In this document: one piece after another, positions 1 to 7,169 of the stretch
How positions within the stretch are numbered: the stretch's first letter is position 1
Layout of the letters: the number at the start of each line of letters is the position of its first letter
Assembly (NCBI GenBank): GCA_964499285.1
Contig: CAZCLA010000038.1
Location: 1-25,697, forward strand
Direction: 5' to 3'
Length of the DNA stretch: 25,697 nt
Origin: JAGFIY01 sp964499285
GTDB taxonomy: Bacteria; Bacteroidota; Ignavibacteria; Ignavibacteriales; Melioribacteraceae
Notes under the pieces: generated by a model
Database searches by the model: none
What the model was told of the DNA's origin: nothing
The model's input: the letters and a program-made list of their open reading frames with translations, nothing else
Made by a program: the position numbers and the translations under genes

Positions 1-731
1 GGGTTCGTAGTATATTGGCTTCCATTTGCACCGGATTGGGCAATTGCTTTTAAGTAACCTGGAGGAAATCCTTCTGCGCTTCCACCAAGAATTGAATCAG
101 GAGAAGTGGGGAATCCACCCGGATAAGTCTGATTTGTTTCTACTGTACCCGACTCATATCTTCTATCAGGTTCATAATCATTTCCACCGGTAGTTCCACC
201 TACTTTCGAGTTCCCACCACGACTATAAGTACTTGTGGTCCAGAGTCCTAATGTTCCACTGTTAGCAATCAAATTACCATCTACATCATGCTCTCTTCCA
301 TCGACTACTAGGGTTCCAAGTGTTCTCACAGGATTATTAGTAGTTATAGCAGCTAGAACTGATGCTGGAGTAAAACCGGAGGACGAAGGTTCAACAATTG
401 CTTCCGCAGTATATTCCTCGTCAAAGTATACACCTCTGGCTCTAACTTTTATCAGGTTCGTGGTCCCAATAGTGGTATCCTTAACAACATAATACCCGGT
501 TCCGTTAAACATAGATTTGCTTGTTACGTTCGGGACTCTGTAATCCGTGCTGTCAGCCAATTTTGAAATCTGCATTTGGACTACACTGTTAGCAATGTTC
601 CTAGCCTGAGTTTTGCTGAAATACGTAATAGAACTCTCGAAGGCTGTATTTAGTCTCTCATTTGTTGATAAATTTGCCATTAAATAAAATGACATTGTAC
701 CAAACAAAATAATTATTAATGCTCGTCCCAT
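1..731 (-). CDS. PilX-like minor pseudopilin, partial (runs off left edge)
   Basis: An open frame starts at ATG 729-731 and stays open to the left edge (243 codons visible, no stop), so the C-terminus is missing. The start is preceded by AGGTGA six bases or so upstream. The product begins with one hydrophobic helix (residues about 4-20), then a region rich in Gln, Asn and Ala (ARNIANSVVQMQ) like the extended helix of PilX/GspK-type proteins, then a Gly/Ser/Thr/Asn-rich domain. No prepilin leader is present: an in-frame TGA lies at 735-737, two codons before the start. It is the last visible member of a three-gene set, eight bases after the PilW-like gene. The family assignment rests on position in the set and general shape, not on a diagnostic motif. 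A generic exported membrane-anchored protein is the alternative. Confidence 0.6.
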   Translation of the reverse strand, partial: MGRALIIILFGTMSFYLMANLSTNERLNTAFESSITYFSKTQARNIANSVVQMQISKLADSTDYRVPNVTSKSMFNGTGYYVVKDTTIGTTNLIKVRARGVYFDEEYTAEAIVEPSSSGFTPASVLAAITTNNPVRTLGTLVVDGREHDVDGNLIANSGTLGLWTTSTYSRGGNSKVGGTTGGNDYEPDRRYESGTVETNQTYPGGFPTSPDSILGGSAEGFPPGYLKAIAQSGANGSQYTTN

Positions 732-739
732 AATTCACC

Positions 740-1309
740 TTATAGGTTTTTTGGTCTAATTGTTCTTGCCCAATCAATTCCTTGATAGACATTGTTAACC
801 GGCTCAGCCGATTCTGTTCTTAAATTTACGTTTATTACTTTAATTCGGTTTCTAACAGCTTGTGAAGCAAGTGAAGCATAATTTAGTGTAGTTCCGATAG
901 AATCAAGATAGGTGAATGTACAGTCAACAACTGGTATTAAAAGAGATCTGCTTCCGTTGTTTACTTTCCTATATAATGGTTTATCATAAGGGTTTGCTGT
1001 GTTTATTCTTTGTGAAATCGTGCCTACAATGTAGCTAACGGAATCAATTGAGCCGTTATTATCAAAATCGGAAAGAAAAGAAAGGTAATTAGAATCTGCT
1101 CTTGTTATTGCGTTATTCGCTACACCGTAGCCAATTTTATAGAGATCATACTCAATTACATCTGCGGAAGTGAGTGCATCGTTGTTTGACATGTTCGATA
1201 ACAGCACTTCTGCAGTAACATCGTTAACGTTCTTGTTGAATTCAAGAACAATAAAAATAATTGCCGCAGCAATAGCCGTTGATCCGATTATGTCAATCAA
1301 ATACGACAT
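740..1309 (-). CDS. PilW/GspJ-like minor pseudopilin
   Basis: 189 residues. A hydrophobic N-terminal helix (about residues 4-24) is followed by a soluble domain with the pattern of PilW/GspJ-type minor pilins: an early segment resembling a 'DLYKIGYG' helix (about residues 54-61), a middle beta region containing 'CTFTYLD', and a late strand 'RIKVINVNLRTES'. PilW-type proteins are minor subunits that help prime a type IV pilus or secretion pseudopilus; this role is inferred. The ATG follows directly on the TAA of the preceding gene, which is itself in frame, so no N-terminal leader can exist. A canonical prepilin peptidase site (G then Phe/Met-x3-Glu) is absent. The next gene starts eight bases beyond its stop, so the genes are surely co-transcribed. 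Confidence 0.6.
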   Translation of the reverse strand: MSYLIDIIGSTAIAAAIIFIVLEFNKNVNDVTAEVLLSNMSNNDALTSADVIEYDLYKIGYGVANNAITRADSNYLSFLSDFDNNGSIDSVSYIVGTISQRINTANPYDKPLYRKVNNGSRSLLIPVVDCTFTYLDSIGTTLNYASLASQAVRNRIKVINVNLRTESAEPVNNVYQGIDWARTIRPKNL

Positions 1310-1795
1310 TTAATAACTCAAAATTTTATGAAGTGTTAATGTATCTGCCATGTAAATATTAGTGGTTTTAATATCAATTCTTTTGTTGAAAGTTCTCACA
1401 TTTGATTTAGTATCAGGAGTATTGGCATTAACGTAATAAACTTCCGATCGCAGATTGAAAACACCGAGACGGGGAAGAGAATCGTTTCTTGCAAATCCAT
1501 CAAAATCATCTATATCGTCAAATTGTGTTGAAATAATTTCACCGCTTTCTTTACCAAGATTTGGCGGCACTGTTAAATCGTTGGGAGAACTCACATTTGT
1601 GTTCACTGTATTTTCGTCAAAAGCACGGCTGGAAATTTCTTCAAGTAATGACTGTCCTAAACTGATTCCTGTAATCATCGCCTCATTATTAAGATTGTTG
1701 GATGTCTGTTCCAAGCTGTTTGTGTTAAAACTTAGAACAATTATACTTAACAGAATCATCCCGCCGATTATCAATAATCTTTCAGTCGATAACAT
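1310..1795 (-). CDS. PilV/GspI-like minor pseudopilin
   Basis: 161 residues and first gene of the minus-strand set. The protein opens directly as a mature pilin would: Met1, Glu5, then a hydrophobic helix to about residue 23. The following helix contains 'SLGQSLLEEISSRAFDE', a pattern common after the membrane helix of PilV/GspI-type minor pilins. The rest is a beta-rich soluble domain. An in-frame TGA at 1799-1801, one codon beyond the codon preceding ATG, excludes a longer start with a prepilin leader. A weak AAAGAGAT lies before the start. Function as a pilus or pseudopilus minor subunit is inferred from this shape plus the PilV-PilW-PilX-like gene order. No pilus motor, prepilin peptidase or secretin gene is in the window. 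Confidence 0.6.
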   Translation of the reverse strand: MLSTERLLIIGGMILLSIIVLSFNTNSLEQTSNNLNNEAMITGISLGQSLLEEISSRAFDENTVNTNVSSPNDLTVPPNLGKESGEIISTQFDDIDDFDGFARNDSLPRLGVFNLRSEVYYVNANTPDTKSNVRTFNKRIDIKTTNIYMADTLTLHKILSY

Positions 1796-1826
1796 ACATC
1801 ATATCTCTTTTTGTAAAATTTCTTCC

Positions 1827-1843
1827 CGATAATCTTATTATCG
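1827..1843. promoter_or_regulatory. Perfect inverted repeat between divergent genes
   Basis: CGATAAT-CTT-ATTATCG is a perfect 7-bp inverted repeat with a 3-bp spacer. It sits 31 bases before the pseudopilin set and 69 bases before the phosphatase gene. Its position between divergent genes suits an operator; as RNA it would form a small hairpin in the 5' leader of the pseudopilin mRNA. Downstream on the plus strand, TAATTTTG (1880-1887) resembles the Bacteroidota -7 element, but I see no matching upstream TTG. There is no direct proof of function. Confidence 0.3.
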
Positions 1844-1912
1844 TAAATTTTTCTAATAATTTAAGTATTTTTTCAACAATAATTTTGCACAAAATCACAA
1901 AGGTAAAAGACC

Positions 1913-2392
1913 ATGTTGAATCTGCTTTTTGTCTGTATGGGAAATATCTGCCGATCACCCTCCGCCGAAGCAGTTATGAACAAAATAATTGCAGAAAACG
2001 GGCTAAAAGAGAAGATTTTCTGCGACTCTGCCGGTACTATTGATTATCACGAGGGAGAAGAGGCAGATCCAAGAATGAAAGAACATGCAAAAAAACGTGG
2101 AATTTTCCTTATAAGTATAGCAAGAAAAATTATGCCAGAAGATATTGATAAATTCGACGTGATTCTCGCAATGGACAACGATAATTTGAGCTATATTAAG
2201 AATATGTTCAATAATGAGAAATATTCTAACAAAATCAAATTGATAACCGATTTTTGTTCACAAAATTGTTCAGCGAAAGAAGTTCCGGATCCTTACTACG
2301 GCGGTCCTGAAGCTTTTGAATACGTTTTGGACCTACTGGAAGATGCCTGTCATGGTTTGTTGGTTTATTTAAGAAAAACTTACTCGATATAA
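1913..2392 (+). CDS. Low-molecular-weight protein tyrosine phosphatase
   Basis: 159 residues, the usual size for the family. The N-terminal phosphate-binding loop is 'VCMGNICRSPSAEA', with nucleophile Cys8 and Arg14 (C-x5-R), and the general-acid loop is 'DPYYGG' with Asp126. The enzyme removes phosphate through a cysteinyl-phosphate intermediate. Its classical substrate is protein phosphotyrosine; some bacterial members also hydrolyse sugar-amine 5-phosphates on proteins. The gene ends six bases before a fructosamine-3-kinase homologue, an arrangement known from several distant bacteria and linked to deglycation. AAAGG lies about nine bases before the ATG. There is no capsule or exopolysaccharide kinase next to it, so a Wzb-type role is less likely here. 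Confidence 0.93.
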   Translation: MLNLLFVCMGNICRSPSAEAVMNKIIAENGLKEKIFCDSAGTIDYHEGEEADPRMKEHAKKRGIFLISIARKIMPEDIDKFDVILAMDNDNLSYIKNMFNNEKYSNKIKLITDFCSQNCSAKEVPDPYYGGPEAFEYVLDLLEDACHGLLVYLRKTYSI

Positions 2393-2398
2393 CCTAAA

Positions 2399-3250
2399 AT
2401 GCTGGATGTAATAGAAAAAATAAAAAATTCACTCGATATCGAAATATTAAACTCAAAGACAGTGAGTGGTGGTTGTATTGCCGATTCAAGAGTAATAGAG
2501 GATATTACCGGTCAGAAATACTTCTTGAAGAGATATGGCGAGGGATCGTCGATACATAATACTGAAGCAAACGGGTTAATTGAAATTCAAAAATGTGGTG
2601 AGATTCGTGTTCCAAAAGTGTTATTGATCGATGATAATTTTTTGCTGCTTGAGTTCATTAAATCTTCTTCAAGAATTAAAAACTTCTTTTATGATTTCGG
2701 CAAAAAATTCGCATCTTTACACAAGCATACTGCGGAAAAATTTGGTTTTTTTGAGGATAACTTTATTGGAAGCAATCCGCAGAAGAATTTACCACAACTA
2801 ATTAAATGGTTAGATTTTTATGTAGAAAACCGCCTCAATTTTCAACTACATCTTGCAGAAAAAAATGGATATTTATCAGATGAGCTGCATAAATATTTTG
2901 ATAAATTCATTAGTATTCTTCCATCATTACTACCGGAAAGTGATGAAAAACCTTCTCTTTTACACGGAGATTTGTGGGGAGGAAATTACATTATCGACGA
3001 GAAAGGTGAAGTTTGTTTAATTGATCCAGCAGTCTACTATGGAGATAGAGAAGCCGATTTAGCTATGACTAAACTTTTCGGTGGATTTGATAATCATTTT
3101 TATGAAGCATATAACGAAGAATATCCTCTCCGTCCCGGTTATTTGGAACGGGAGGATATTTACAAACTTTACCACGTGATGAATCACTTAAACCTTTTTG
3201 GAGGCGGTTATTATCATCAAACAATATCTATTCTAAAACAATATATTTGA
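2399..3250 (+). CDS. Fructosamine/ribulosamine 3-kinase family protein
   Basis: 283 residues, typical of the FN3K family, which has the aminoglycoside-kinase fold. Catalytic-loop 'HGDLWGGN' (His189-Asp191) and the metal-binding 'LIDPAVYYGDREAD' (Asp209) are intact; a Lys in 'YFLKRY' near residue 44 is the likely ATP-contacting lysine. Family members phosphorylate O3 of ketoamines formed by glycation of lysine; most tested bacterial ones prefer ribulosamines or erythrulosamines, and the 3-phosphate then breaks down and frees the amine. The gene follows the phosphatase gene with a 6-bp gap and no good Shine-Dalgarno sequence, suggesting translational coupling. Its stop is one base from the stop of the convergent transporter gene. 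Substrate preference cannot be read from the sequence. Confidence 0.9.
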   Translation: MLDVIEKIKNSLDIEILNSKTVSGGCIADSRVIEDITGQKYFLKRYGEGSSIHNTEANGLIEIQKCGEIRVPKVLLIDDNFLLLEFIKSSSRIKNFFYDFGKKFASLHKHTAEKFGFFEDNFIGSNPQKNLPQLIKWLDFYVENRLNFQLHLAEKNGYLSDELHKYFDKFISILPSLLPESDEKPSLLHGDLWGGNYIIDEKGEVCLIDPAVYYGDREADLAMTKLFGGFDNHFYEAYNEEYPLRPGYLEREDIYKLYHVMNHLNLFGGGYYHQTISILKQYI

Positions 3251-3251
3251 T

Positions 3252-4784
3252 TTATGCTCTCACTTTTTTGATTACATTTCTATCATACAAAAAGATTAAG
3301 AATGCTGTTGTAGCAGCAAGAATAGCAAAGATCAACCACATAATATCCGGACGCTGCATATCTCTTGCAAACGCGCCATACATTTGACCTGAAAGTATTC
3401 CTCCGAATAAGTTACCGAGAGCAACGCACCAGTAAAAGTATCCCATATAAAGAGCGACTTTGTCCGGAGGAGCAATTCTTCCTGTATATTCTTTTTGTTT
3501 GGGACTAGCCATCATTTCACCAAATGAAAATACCAAGATACCCGCAGCCACAACCCATCCTGTAGTTCCGAATATTAAAACTACAAAACTGATGATCGTA
3601 ATTATTGTGCCGTAAAAAATTGTTGTGAAAGGTTTTAATCTTGTTACCAAATATGAAACCACAACTTGAAAAAGTACAATACCGCCGGCATTAATGTTTA
3701 TAATATATTCAGGATTAAGTTGACCTGGCGTCACCATTCCGGCATTTAGGGAGTTGGCCCATGATGTCAGTCCTATTCCATCAAGAAATGAATAAAGAAA
3801 ATTAAATAGGTCGGAAGTATCAGTAAAATCTCTAATGTAAAGTGGTAGTGTATAAAAAATTTGGTTGAACGATGTCCAGAAACCGGACATTAAAAGTAAA
3901 AACAGTGCGAATCTCCAATCACCAATCTTAAGCGGTTGAAGCAGCCAACTGTTGCTTTTCACAGTATTCTTCCGCAAGAAAAAATCATAAACTAAATTTA
4001 AAATCAGCCAAGCAATTGAAATGATTGTTATCTCAGTCCAAGTAATTGCTTCGGTTGAGGTAAACTTAGAACCAAGCACTAGTATTATCAACAGTCCAAA
4101 CACGAGAGCAAAAAATCTTCCGTTGCCTAATACTTCAACCATATCAGAAAATACTTTTTTAAGTTTTCTCGGATTTGCCGATGCGCTTTCGGTTGTAGGT
4201 TCTTTGTAGAAGAGAGTCACAAAAATAAAATTGATTGCAATCCAACAAGATGAAGCGATGAATACATATTCCCAAGAAATCGCTCTCATTATTCCCGCAA
4301 CCACCGGACCAAGAAAACCTCCAATATTTACCATCATATAAAAAATTCCAAAGCCCATAGATCCGGTTCGTTCGTCGGTAGTTTTGGAAATTGTTCCGAC
4401 GATTACCGGCTTAAAAGTTCCGGCACCAAGGGCAACAAGCATAAAAGCAAGAAAGAAAGTTGGAAATGTATTGAATTGACCCAACAAGTAATAAGCCGGG
4501 ACGAGAATTGCAAATGCTGAAAATAACAATTTTCTAAATCCATAACGATCGGCGAGTGCTCCTGATACCACAGGAAATAAATATAAAAAGAATGTTACTA
4601 CACCCTGAAGAACACCTCTGTCCTCGTCCGTAAACCCGAGACCACCATCTTCTACGGCACCAGTAATATAAAGAGAAGAAACGGCGAAAAATCCGTACCA
4701 TGCCATTCTCTCAAAAATTTCCATTGTGTTCGCTATCCAAAAGGTAAGCGGAAAATCCTTTAATCTTATTTTGACTGTACTCAT
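3252..4784 (-). CDS. POT/PTR-type proton-dependent peptide transporter (MFS)
   Basis: 510 residues with about 12-14 hydrophobic segments. Near the N-terminus 'MEIFERMAWYGF' (residues 22-33) matches the ExxER-x-x-x-YG signature of proton-coupled oligopeptide transporters, and 'GALADRYGFRKLL' (about 75-87) is the MFS loop 2-3 motif. Such proteins import di- and tripeptides, and some carry other substrates, with protons across the inner membrane. AGGAAAG lies nine bases before the ATG, with a Bacteroidota-like promoter further upstream. The gene stands alone on its strand and converges on the FN3K gene with a single base between stops. Substrate is not determinable; a more divergent member carrying other small molecules is possible. 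Confidence 0.85.
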   Translation of the reverse strand: MSTVKIRLKDFPLTFWIANTMEIFERMAWYGFFAVSSLYITGAVEDGGLGFTDEDRGVLQGVVTFFLYLFPVVSGALADRYGFRKLLFSAFAILVPAYYLLGQFNTFPTFFLAFMLVALGAGTFKPVIVGTISKTTDERTGSMGFGIFYMMVNIGGFLGPVVAGIMRAISWEYVFIASSCWIAINFIFVTLFYKEPTTESASANPRKLKKVFSDMVEVLGNGRFFALVFGLLIILVLGSKFTSTEAITWTEITIISIAWLILNLVYDFFLRKNTVKSNSWLLQPLKIGDWRFALFLLLMSGFWTSFNQIFYTLPLYIRDFTDTSDLFNFLYSFLDGIGLTSWANSLNAGMVTPGQLNPEYIININAGGIVLFQVVVSYLVTRLKPFTTIFYGTIITIISFVVLIFGTTGWVVAAGILVFSFGEMMASPKQKEYTGRIAPPDKVALYMGYFYWCVALGNLFGGILSGQMYGAFARDMQRPDIMWLIFAILAATTAFLIFLYDRNVIKKVRA

Positions 4785-4819
4785 TTAGCGGTTCTTTCCT
4801 ATTGTTTGATAAAAATGCC

Positions 4820-4850
4820 CAAAGATAGTGGTCTATGCTTCTAAATTCAA
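4820..4850 (-). promoter_or_regulatory. Bacteroidota-type promoter candidate for the transporter gene
   Basis: Reading the minus strand, TTG (4848-4850), a 20-base spacer and TATCTTTG (4820-4827) fit the -33 TTG / -7 TAnnTTTG promoter form known from Bacteroidota. A start site a few bases beyond would give a leader of about 30 bases with AGGAAAG before the ATG at 4784. Pattern match only. Confidence 0.4.
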
Positions 4851-4877
4851 GGAAATCCGACATTAACTTGAACGTTG

Positions 4878-4906
4878 TTGAATAAACTTAAGTCAACTAT
4901 TATATT
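4878..4906 (+). promoter_or_regulatory. Sigma-70-like promoter candidate for purC
   Basis: TTGAAT (4878-4883), a 17-base spacer and TATATT (4901-4906) form a near-consensus sigma-70-type promoter 30 bases before the purC start. AAAGGA at 4924-4929 serves as ribosome binding site. It would drive the purC-to-recX array. The region is AT-rich, so chance is a real alternative. No purine riboswitch fold was recognised in 4785-4936. Confidence 0.4.
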
Positions 4907-4936
4907 TAATCTCACGAATTATGAAAGGAATATTTT

Positions 4937-5824
4937 ATGGACAGTAATGTTGTATTAACAACTGATTTTAACGATTTAACAGTATTTAAACGCGGTAAAG
5001 TTCGTGATATGTATGATTTAGAAGATCATTATTTAATGATTTCCACAGATAGAATTTCAGCATTTGATGTAATAATGGACGATGGTATTCCGGGCAAAGG
5101 AAAAGTTCTTACTCAGATTTCAAAATTTTGGTTCAATTTTGTGAAAGAGATTGTACCCAATCATGTTGTGGATACAGATGTAAGCCGATATCCGGAAATT
5201 TGTCATAAGTATTCAGATATTCTTGAGGGCAGATCAATGTTAGTAAAGAAAGCTGAATTAATTCCGATTGAATGTATTGTCCGCGGTTATATAAGCGGTT
5301 CAGGTTGGAAAGATTATCAAAAAACCGGAATGATATGCGGGATAGAATTGCCCGAAAATTTAGTTGAATCAGAAAAATTGCCAGAGCCGATTTTTACTCC
5401 ATCTACAAAAGCTGATATTGGTGACCATGATGAAAACATTACGGAAGAAAAAGCAATTGAAATTATCGGTGAAGAAACATATAACAAGATAAAATCAATT
5501 GCACTTAAGGTTTATACTAAAGCCTCGGAGTATGCACTTGAGAAAGGAATTATTTTAGCCGATACAAAAATGGAATTCGGATTTTATGACGGAGAAATTA
5601 TTTTAATCGATGAACTCTTAACTCCGGATTCATCACGATTCTGGCCCGCTGATAGTTATAAAAAGGGAAGTGCTCAGGACAGTTACGACAAGCAATACGT
5701 TCGGGACTATTTACTATCGGTAAATTTTAATAAGCAACCTCCACCGCCAAAATTACCCGATCAGGTTATCACAAATACAGCTAGAAAATATGAGGAGGCT
5801 TTGATAAAGCTGACAGGTGTATAA
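4937..5824 (+). CDS. purC: Phosphoribosylaminoimidazole-succinocarboxamide synthase (SAICAR synthetase)
   Basis: 295 residues, the longer form of the family. The N-terminal 'KRGKVRDMYDLEDHYLM' (ATP-binding), 'STDRISAFDVIMDDGIPGKG', the mid 'IECIVRGYISGSGWKDY' and the late 'DTKMEFGF' are the recognised PurC signatures. The enzyme joins aspartate to CAIR with ATP to make SAICAR, the eighth step of de novo purine synthesis, in the cytosol. It appears to be first gene of the long plus-strand array, with a promoter-like sequence upstream and the DUF971 gene beginning two bases after its stop. purD, guaB and purF are elsewhere in the window. Confidence 0.97.
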   Translation: MDSNVVLTTDFNDLTVFKRGKVRDMYDLEDHYLMISTDRISAFDVIMDDGIPGKGKVLTQISKFWFNFVKEIVPNHVVDTDVSRYPEICHKYSDILEGRSMLVKKAELIPIECIVRGYISGSGWKDYQKTGMICGIELPENLVESEKLPEPIFTPSTKADIGDHDENITEEKAIEIIGEETYNKIKSIALKVYTKASEYALEKGIILADTKMEFGFYDGEIILIDELLTPDSSRFWPADSYKKGSAQDSYDKQYVRDYLLSVNFNKQPPPPKLPDQVITNTARKYEEALIKLTGV

Positions 5825-5826
5825 TA

Positions 5827-6123
5827 TTGCTTCCCAAAAAAATAAATATTGAAGACGGAAAATACCTTATGATTGTGTGGAAGGAAGGTGATAGAAGCAA
5901 AATTAAATTAAGCAATTTGAGGAGAGAATGTCCTTGTGCAGAATGTTTGACCGAAAGAGAAAAAGAAAGTAAATCATATATTCCATTGTACACAGTCGAA
6001 CAATTGAAAATTACTGATCTTAAAATTATCGGCAAATATGCATTGTCAGTTACTTGGAGCGACGGACACAATCTTGGAATTTACGAATTCTCTAAACTTA
6101 AAATACTTTCCGAAGTGGTTTAA
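5827..6123 (+). CDS. DUF971-domain protein (gamma-butyrobetaine hydroxylase N-terminal-like)
   Basis: 98 residues made of a single DUF971 domain. Diagnostic parts are 'LRRECPCAECLTE' (Cys-Pro-Cys-x2-Cys, about residues 36-48) and 'TWSDGHNLGIYEF' near the C-terminus. In eukaryotic gamma-butyrobetaine hydroxylase the related domain binds zinc; in bacteria the domain usually stands alone and its role is not settled, although a link to iron-sulfur protein maturation has been suggested. The start is TTG at 5827-5829, two bases after the purC stop with AGGTG at 5814-5818; the first internal ATG (5869) would cut into the domain, so TTG is preferred. The pgsA gene starts three bases after its stop. 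Expression is probably coupled to purC and pgsA. Confidence 0.88.
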   Translation: MLPKKINIEDGKYLMIVWKEGDRSKIKLSNLRRECPCAECLTEREKESKSYIPLYTVEQLKITDLKIIGKYALSVTWSDGHNLGIYEFSKLKILSEVV

Positions 6124-6126
6124 GAA

Positions 6127-6717
6127 ATGGTTTTGCCAAATCAATTGACCGTACTACGAATAATATTAACGCCGATTTTTCTGTATCTATTTCTCTCTGG
6201 AGATGTTTTTTTACAGCAAATATCATTGGTGGTTTTCATTGTTGCTGCAATAACTGATTGGTACGACGGATGGCTCGCTCGCAAGTTTAACTATATCACC
6301 GAGTGGGGAAAGTTTATGGATCCGCTAGCAGATAAATTTTTAACATCGGCAGCATTTTTCGCCTTAGCCGCAATCGGAATATTGGAGTATTGGATGGTTT
6401 GGCTTATTGTTTTAAGAGATTTTTTTATTACAGGACTTCGTTCATATGCTGAATTTAAAGGTAAATCATTCCCAACAAGTTTAGCAGCAAAATGGAAGAC
6501 ATTTATTCAGATGATTTTCTTGTACTATTTACTGGTAATCATCACTCTCAAAACATTCGAAAGTCTCCAAACTAATTTCAGCACACTGTTTTCTGTTTTG
6601 TTGAATGAAACAATGATATATTTCGTTATGCTTGGAATTACTTTGTACACTTTGATAACGGCTGTTCTTTACATGTTTGATAACCGCCAATTAATCAAAA
6701 AATTATTTATTAAATGA
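6127..6717 (+). CDS. pgsA: CDP-diacylglycerol-glycerol-3-phosphate 3-phosphatidyltransferase
   Basis: 196 residues, integral membrane, with about five or six hydrophobic segments. The CDP-alcohol phosphatidyltransferase signature D-x2-DG-x2-AR-x8-G-x3-D-x3-D is complete from Asp44 to Asp69 ('DWYDGWLAR', then 'GKFMDPLAD'). PgsA makes phosphatidylglycerol phosphate from CDP-diacylglycerol and glycerol 3-phosphate at the inner membrane. The next gene, pgpA, overlaps its stop by four bases (ATGA) and encodes the phosphatase that finishes phosphatidylglycerol, which supports this copy as the true PGP synthase. A second family member lies at 19354-19941. Confidence 0.93.
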   Translation: MVLPNQLTVLRIILTPIFLYLFLSGDVFLQQISLVVFIVAAITDWYDGWLARKFNYITEWGKFMDPLADKFLTSAAFFALAAIGILEYWMVWLIVLRDFFITGLRSYAEFKGKSFPTSLAAKWKTFIQMIFLYYLLVIITLKTFESLQTNFSTLFSVLLNETMIYFVMLGITLYTLITAVLYMFDNRQLIKKLFIK

Positions 6718-7169
6718 AAATAAATTTTATTGAAAAGTTAATTGGGTCTGTATTTTTTACTGGCTATTTCTCGACTGCATCGGGCACGATTTCAAGTTTT
6801 GTGGCTTTGCTGATTTACTTGATCCCGGGATTTGAGAATCCTTTCATAATGTTGATTTCTATATCATTATTTTTCGTTTGGGGCGTGAATATAGCTACAA
6901 AATTTGAAGTAGTTTATGGAAAAGATCCACCTCAATGCACAATAGATGAAATGATCGGGACTTGGATAAGTCTTTTATTTATTCCAAAGACATTAGTATA
7001 TATTTTGATTTCTTTTCTCTTATGGAGAGCGCTAGATATCTTAAAACCTTTTCCAGCGAATATGATTGAGAAATTCAAAGGCGGGTGGGGAATAATGCTT
7101 GATGATGTTGTATCTGCTCTTTATACCTTGTTAATTGTTTATTTAATAATAAATTTAAAGATTTTATGA
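6714..7169 (+). CDS. pgpA: Phosphatidylglycerophosphatase A
   Basis: 151 residues, close to the usual PgpA size. Recognisable parts are 'TGYFSTASGTISSFVAL' near the N-terminus, 'CTIDEMIGTW' (Asp78-Glu79, expected metal ligands) and 'GWGIMLDDVVSALYT' toward the C-terminus. Three or four hydrophobic stretches place it in the membrane. It removes the phosphate from phosphatidylglycerol phosphate. It overlaps pgsA by four bases upstream and cinA by four bases downstream, so translation of the three is likely coupled. It acts directly on the product of the preceding gene. Confidence 0.93.
   Translation: MKINFIEKLIGSVFFTGYFSTASGTISSFVALLIYLIPGFENPFIMLISISLFFVWGVNIATKFEVVYGKDPPQCTIDEMIGTWISLLFIPKTLVYILISFLLWRALDILKPFPANMIEKFKGGWGIMLDDVVSALYTLLIVYLIINLKIL

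Noticed and set aside
235..492. Plus-strand reading frame of 85 codons
   Set aside because: It lies opposite the PilX-like gene, has no recognisable domain, and lacks a clear ribosome binding site.
1880..1887. TAATTTTG as a promoter -7 element for the phosphatase gene
   Set aside because: No TTG at the right distance upstream in this AT-rich stretch, so the match alone is too weak to list as a promoter.
4785..4936. Purine riboswitch in the purC leader
   Set aside because: No recognisable conserved core; the promoter candidate leaves only about 25 bases of leader.
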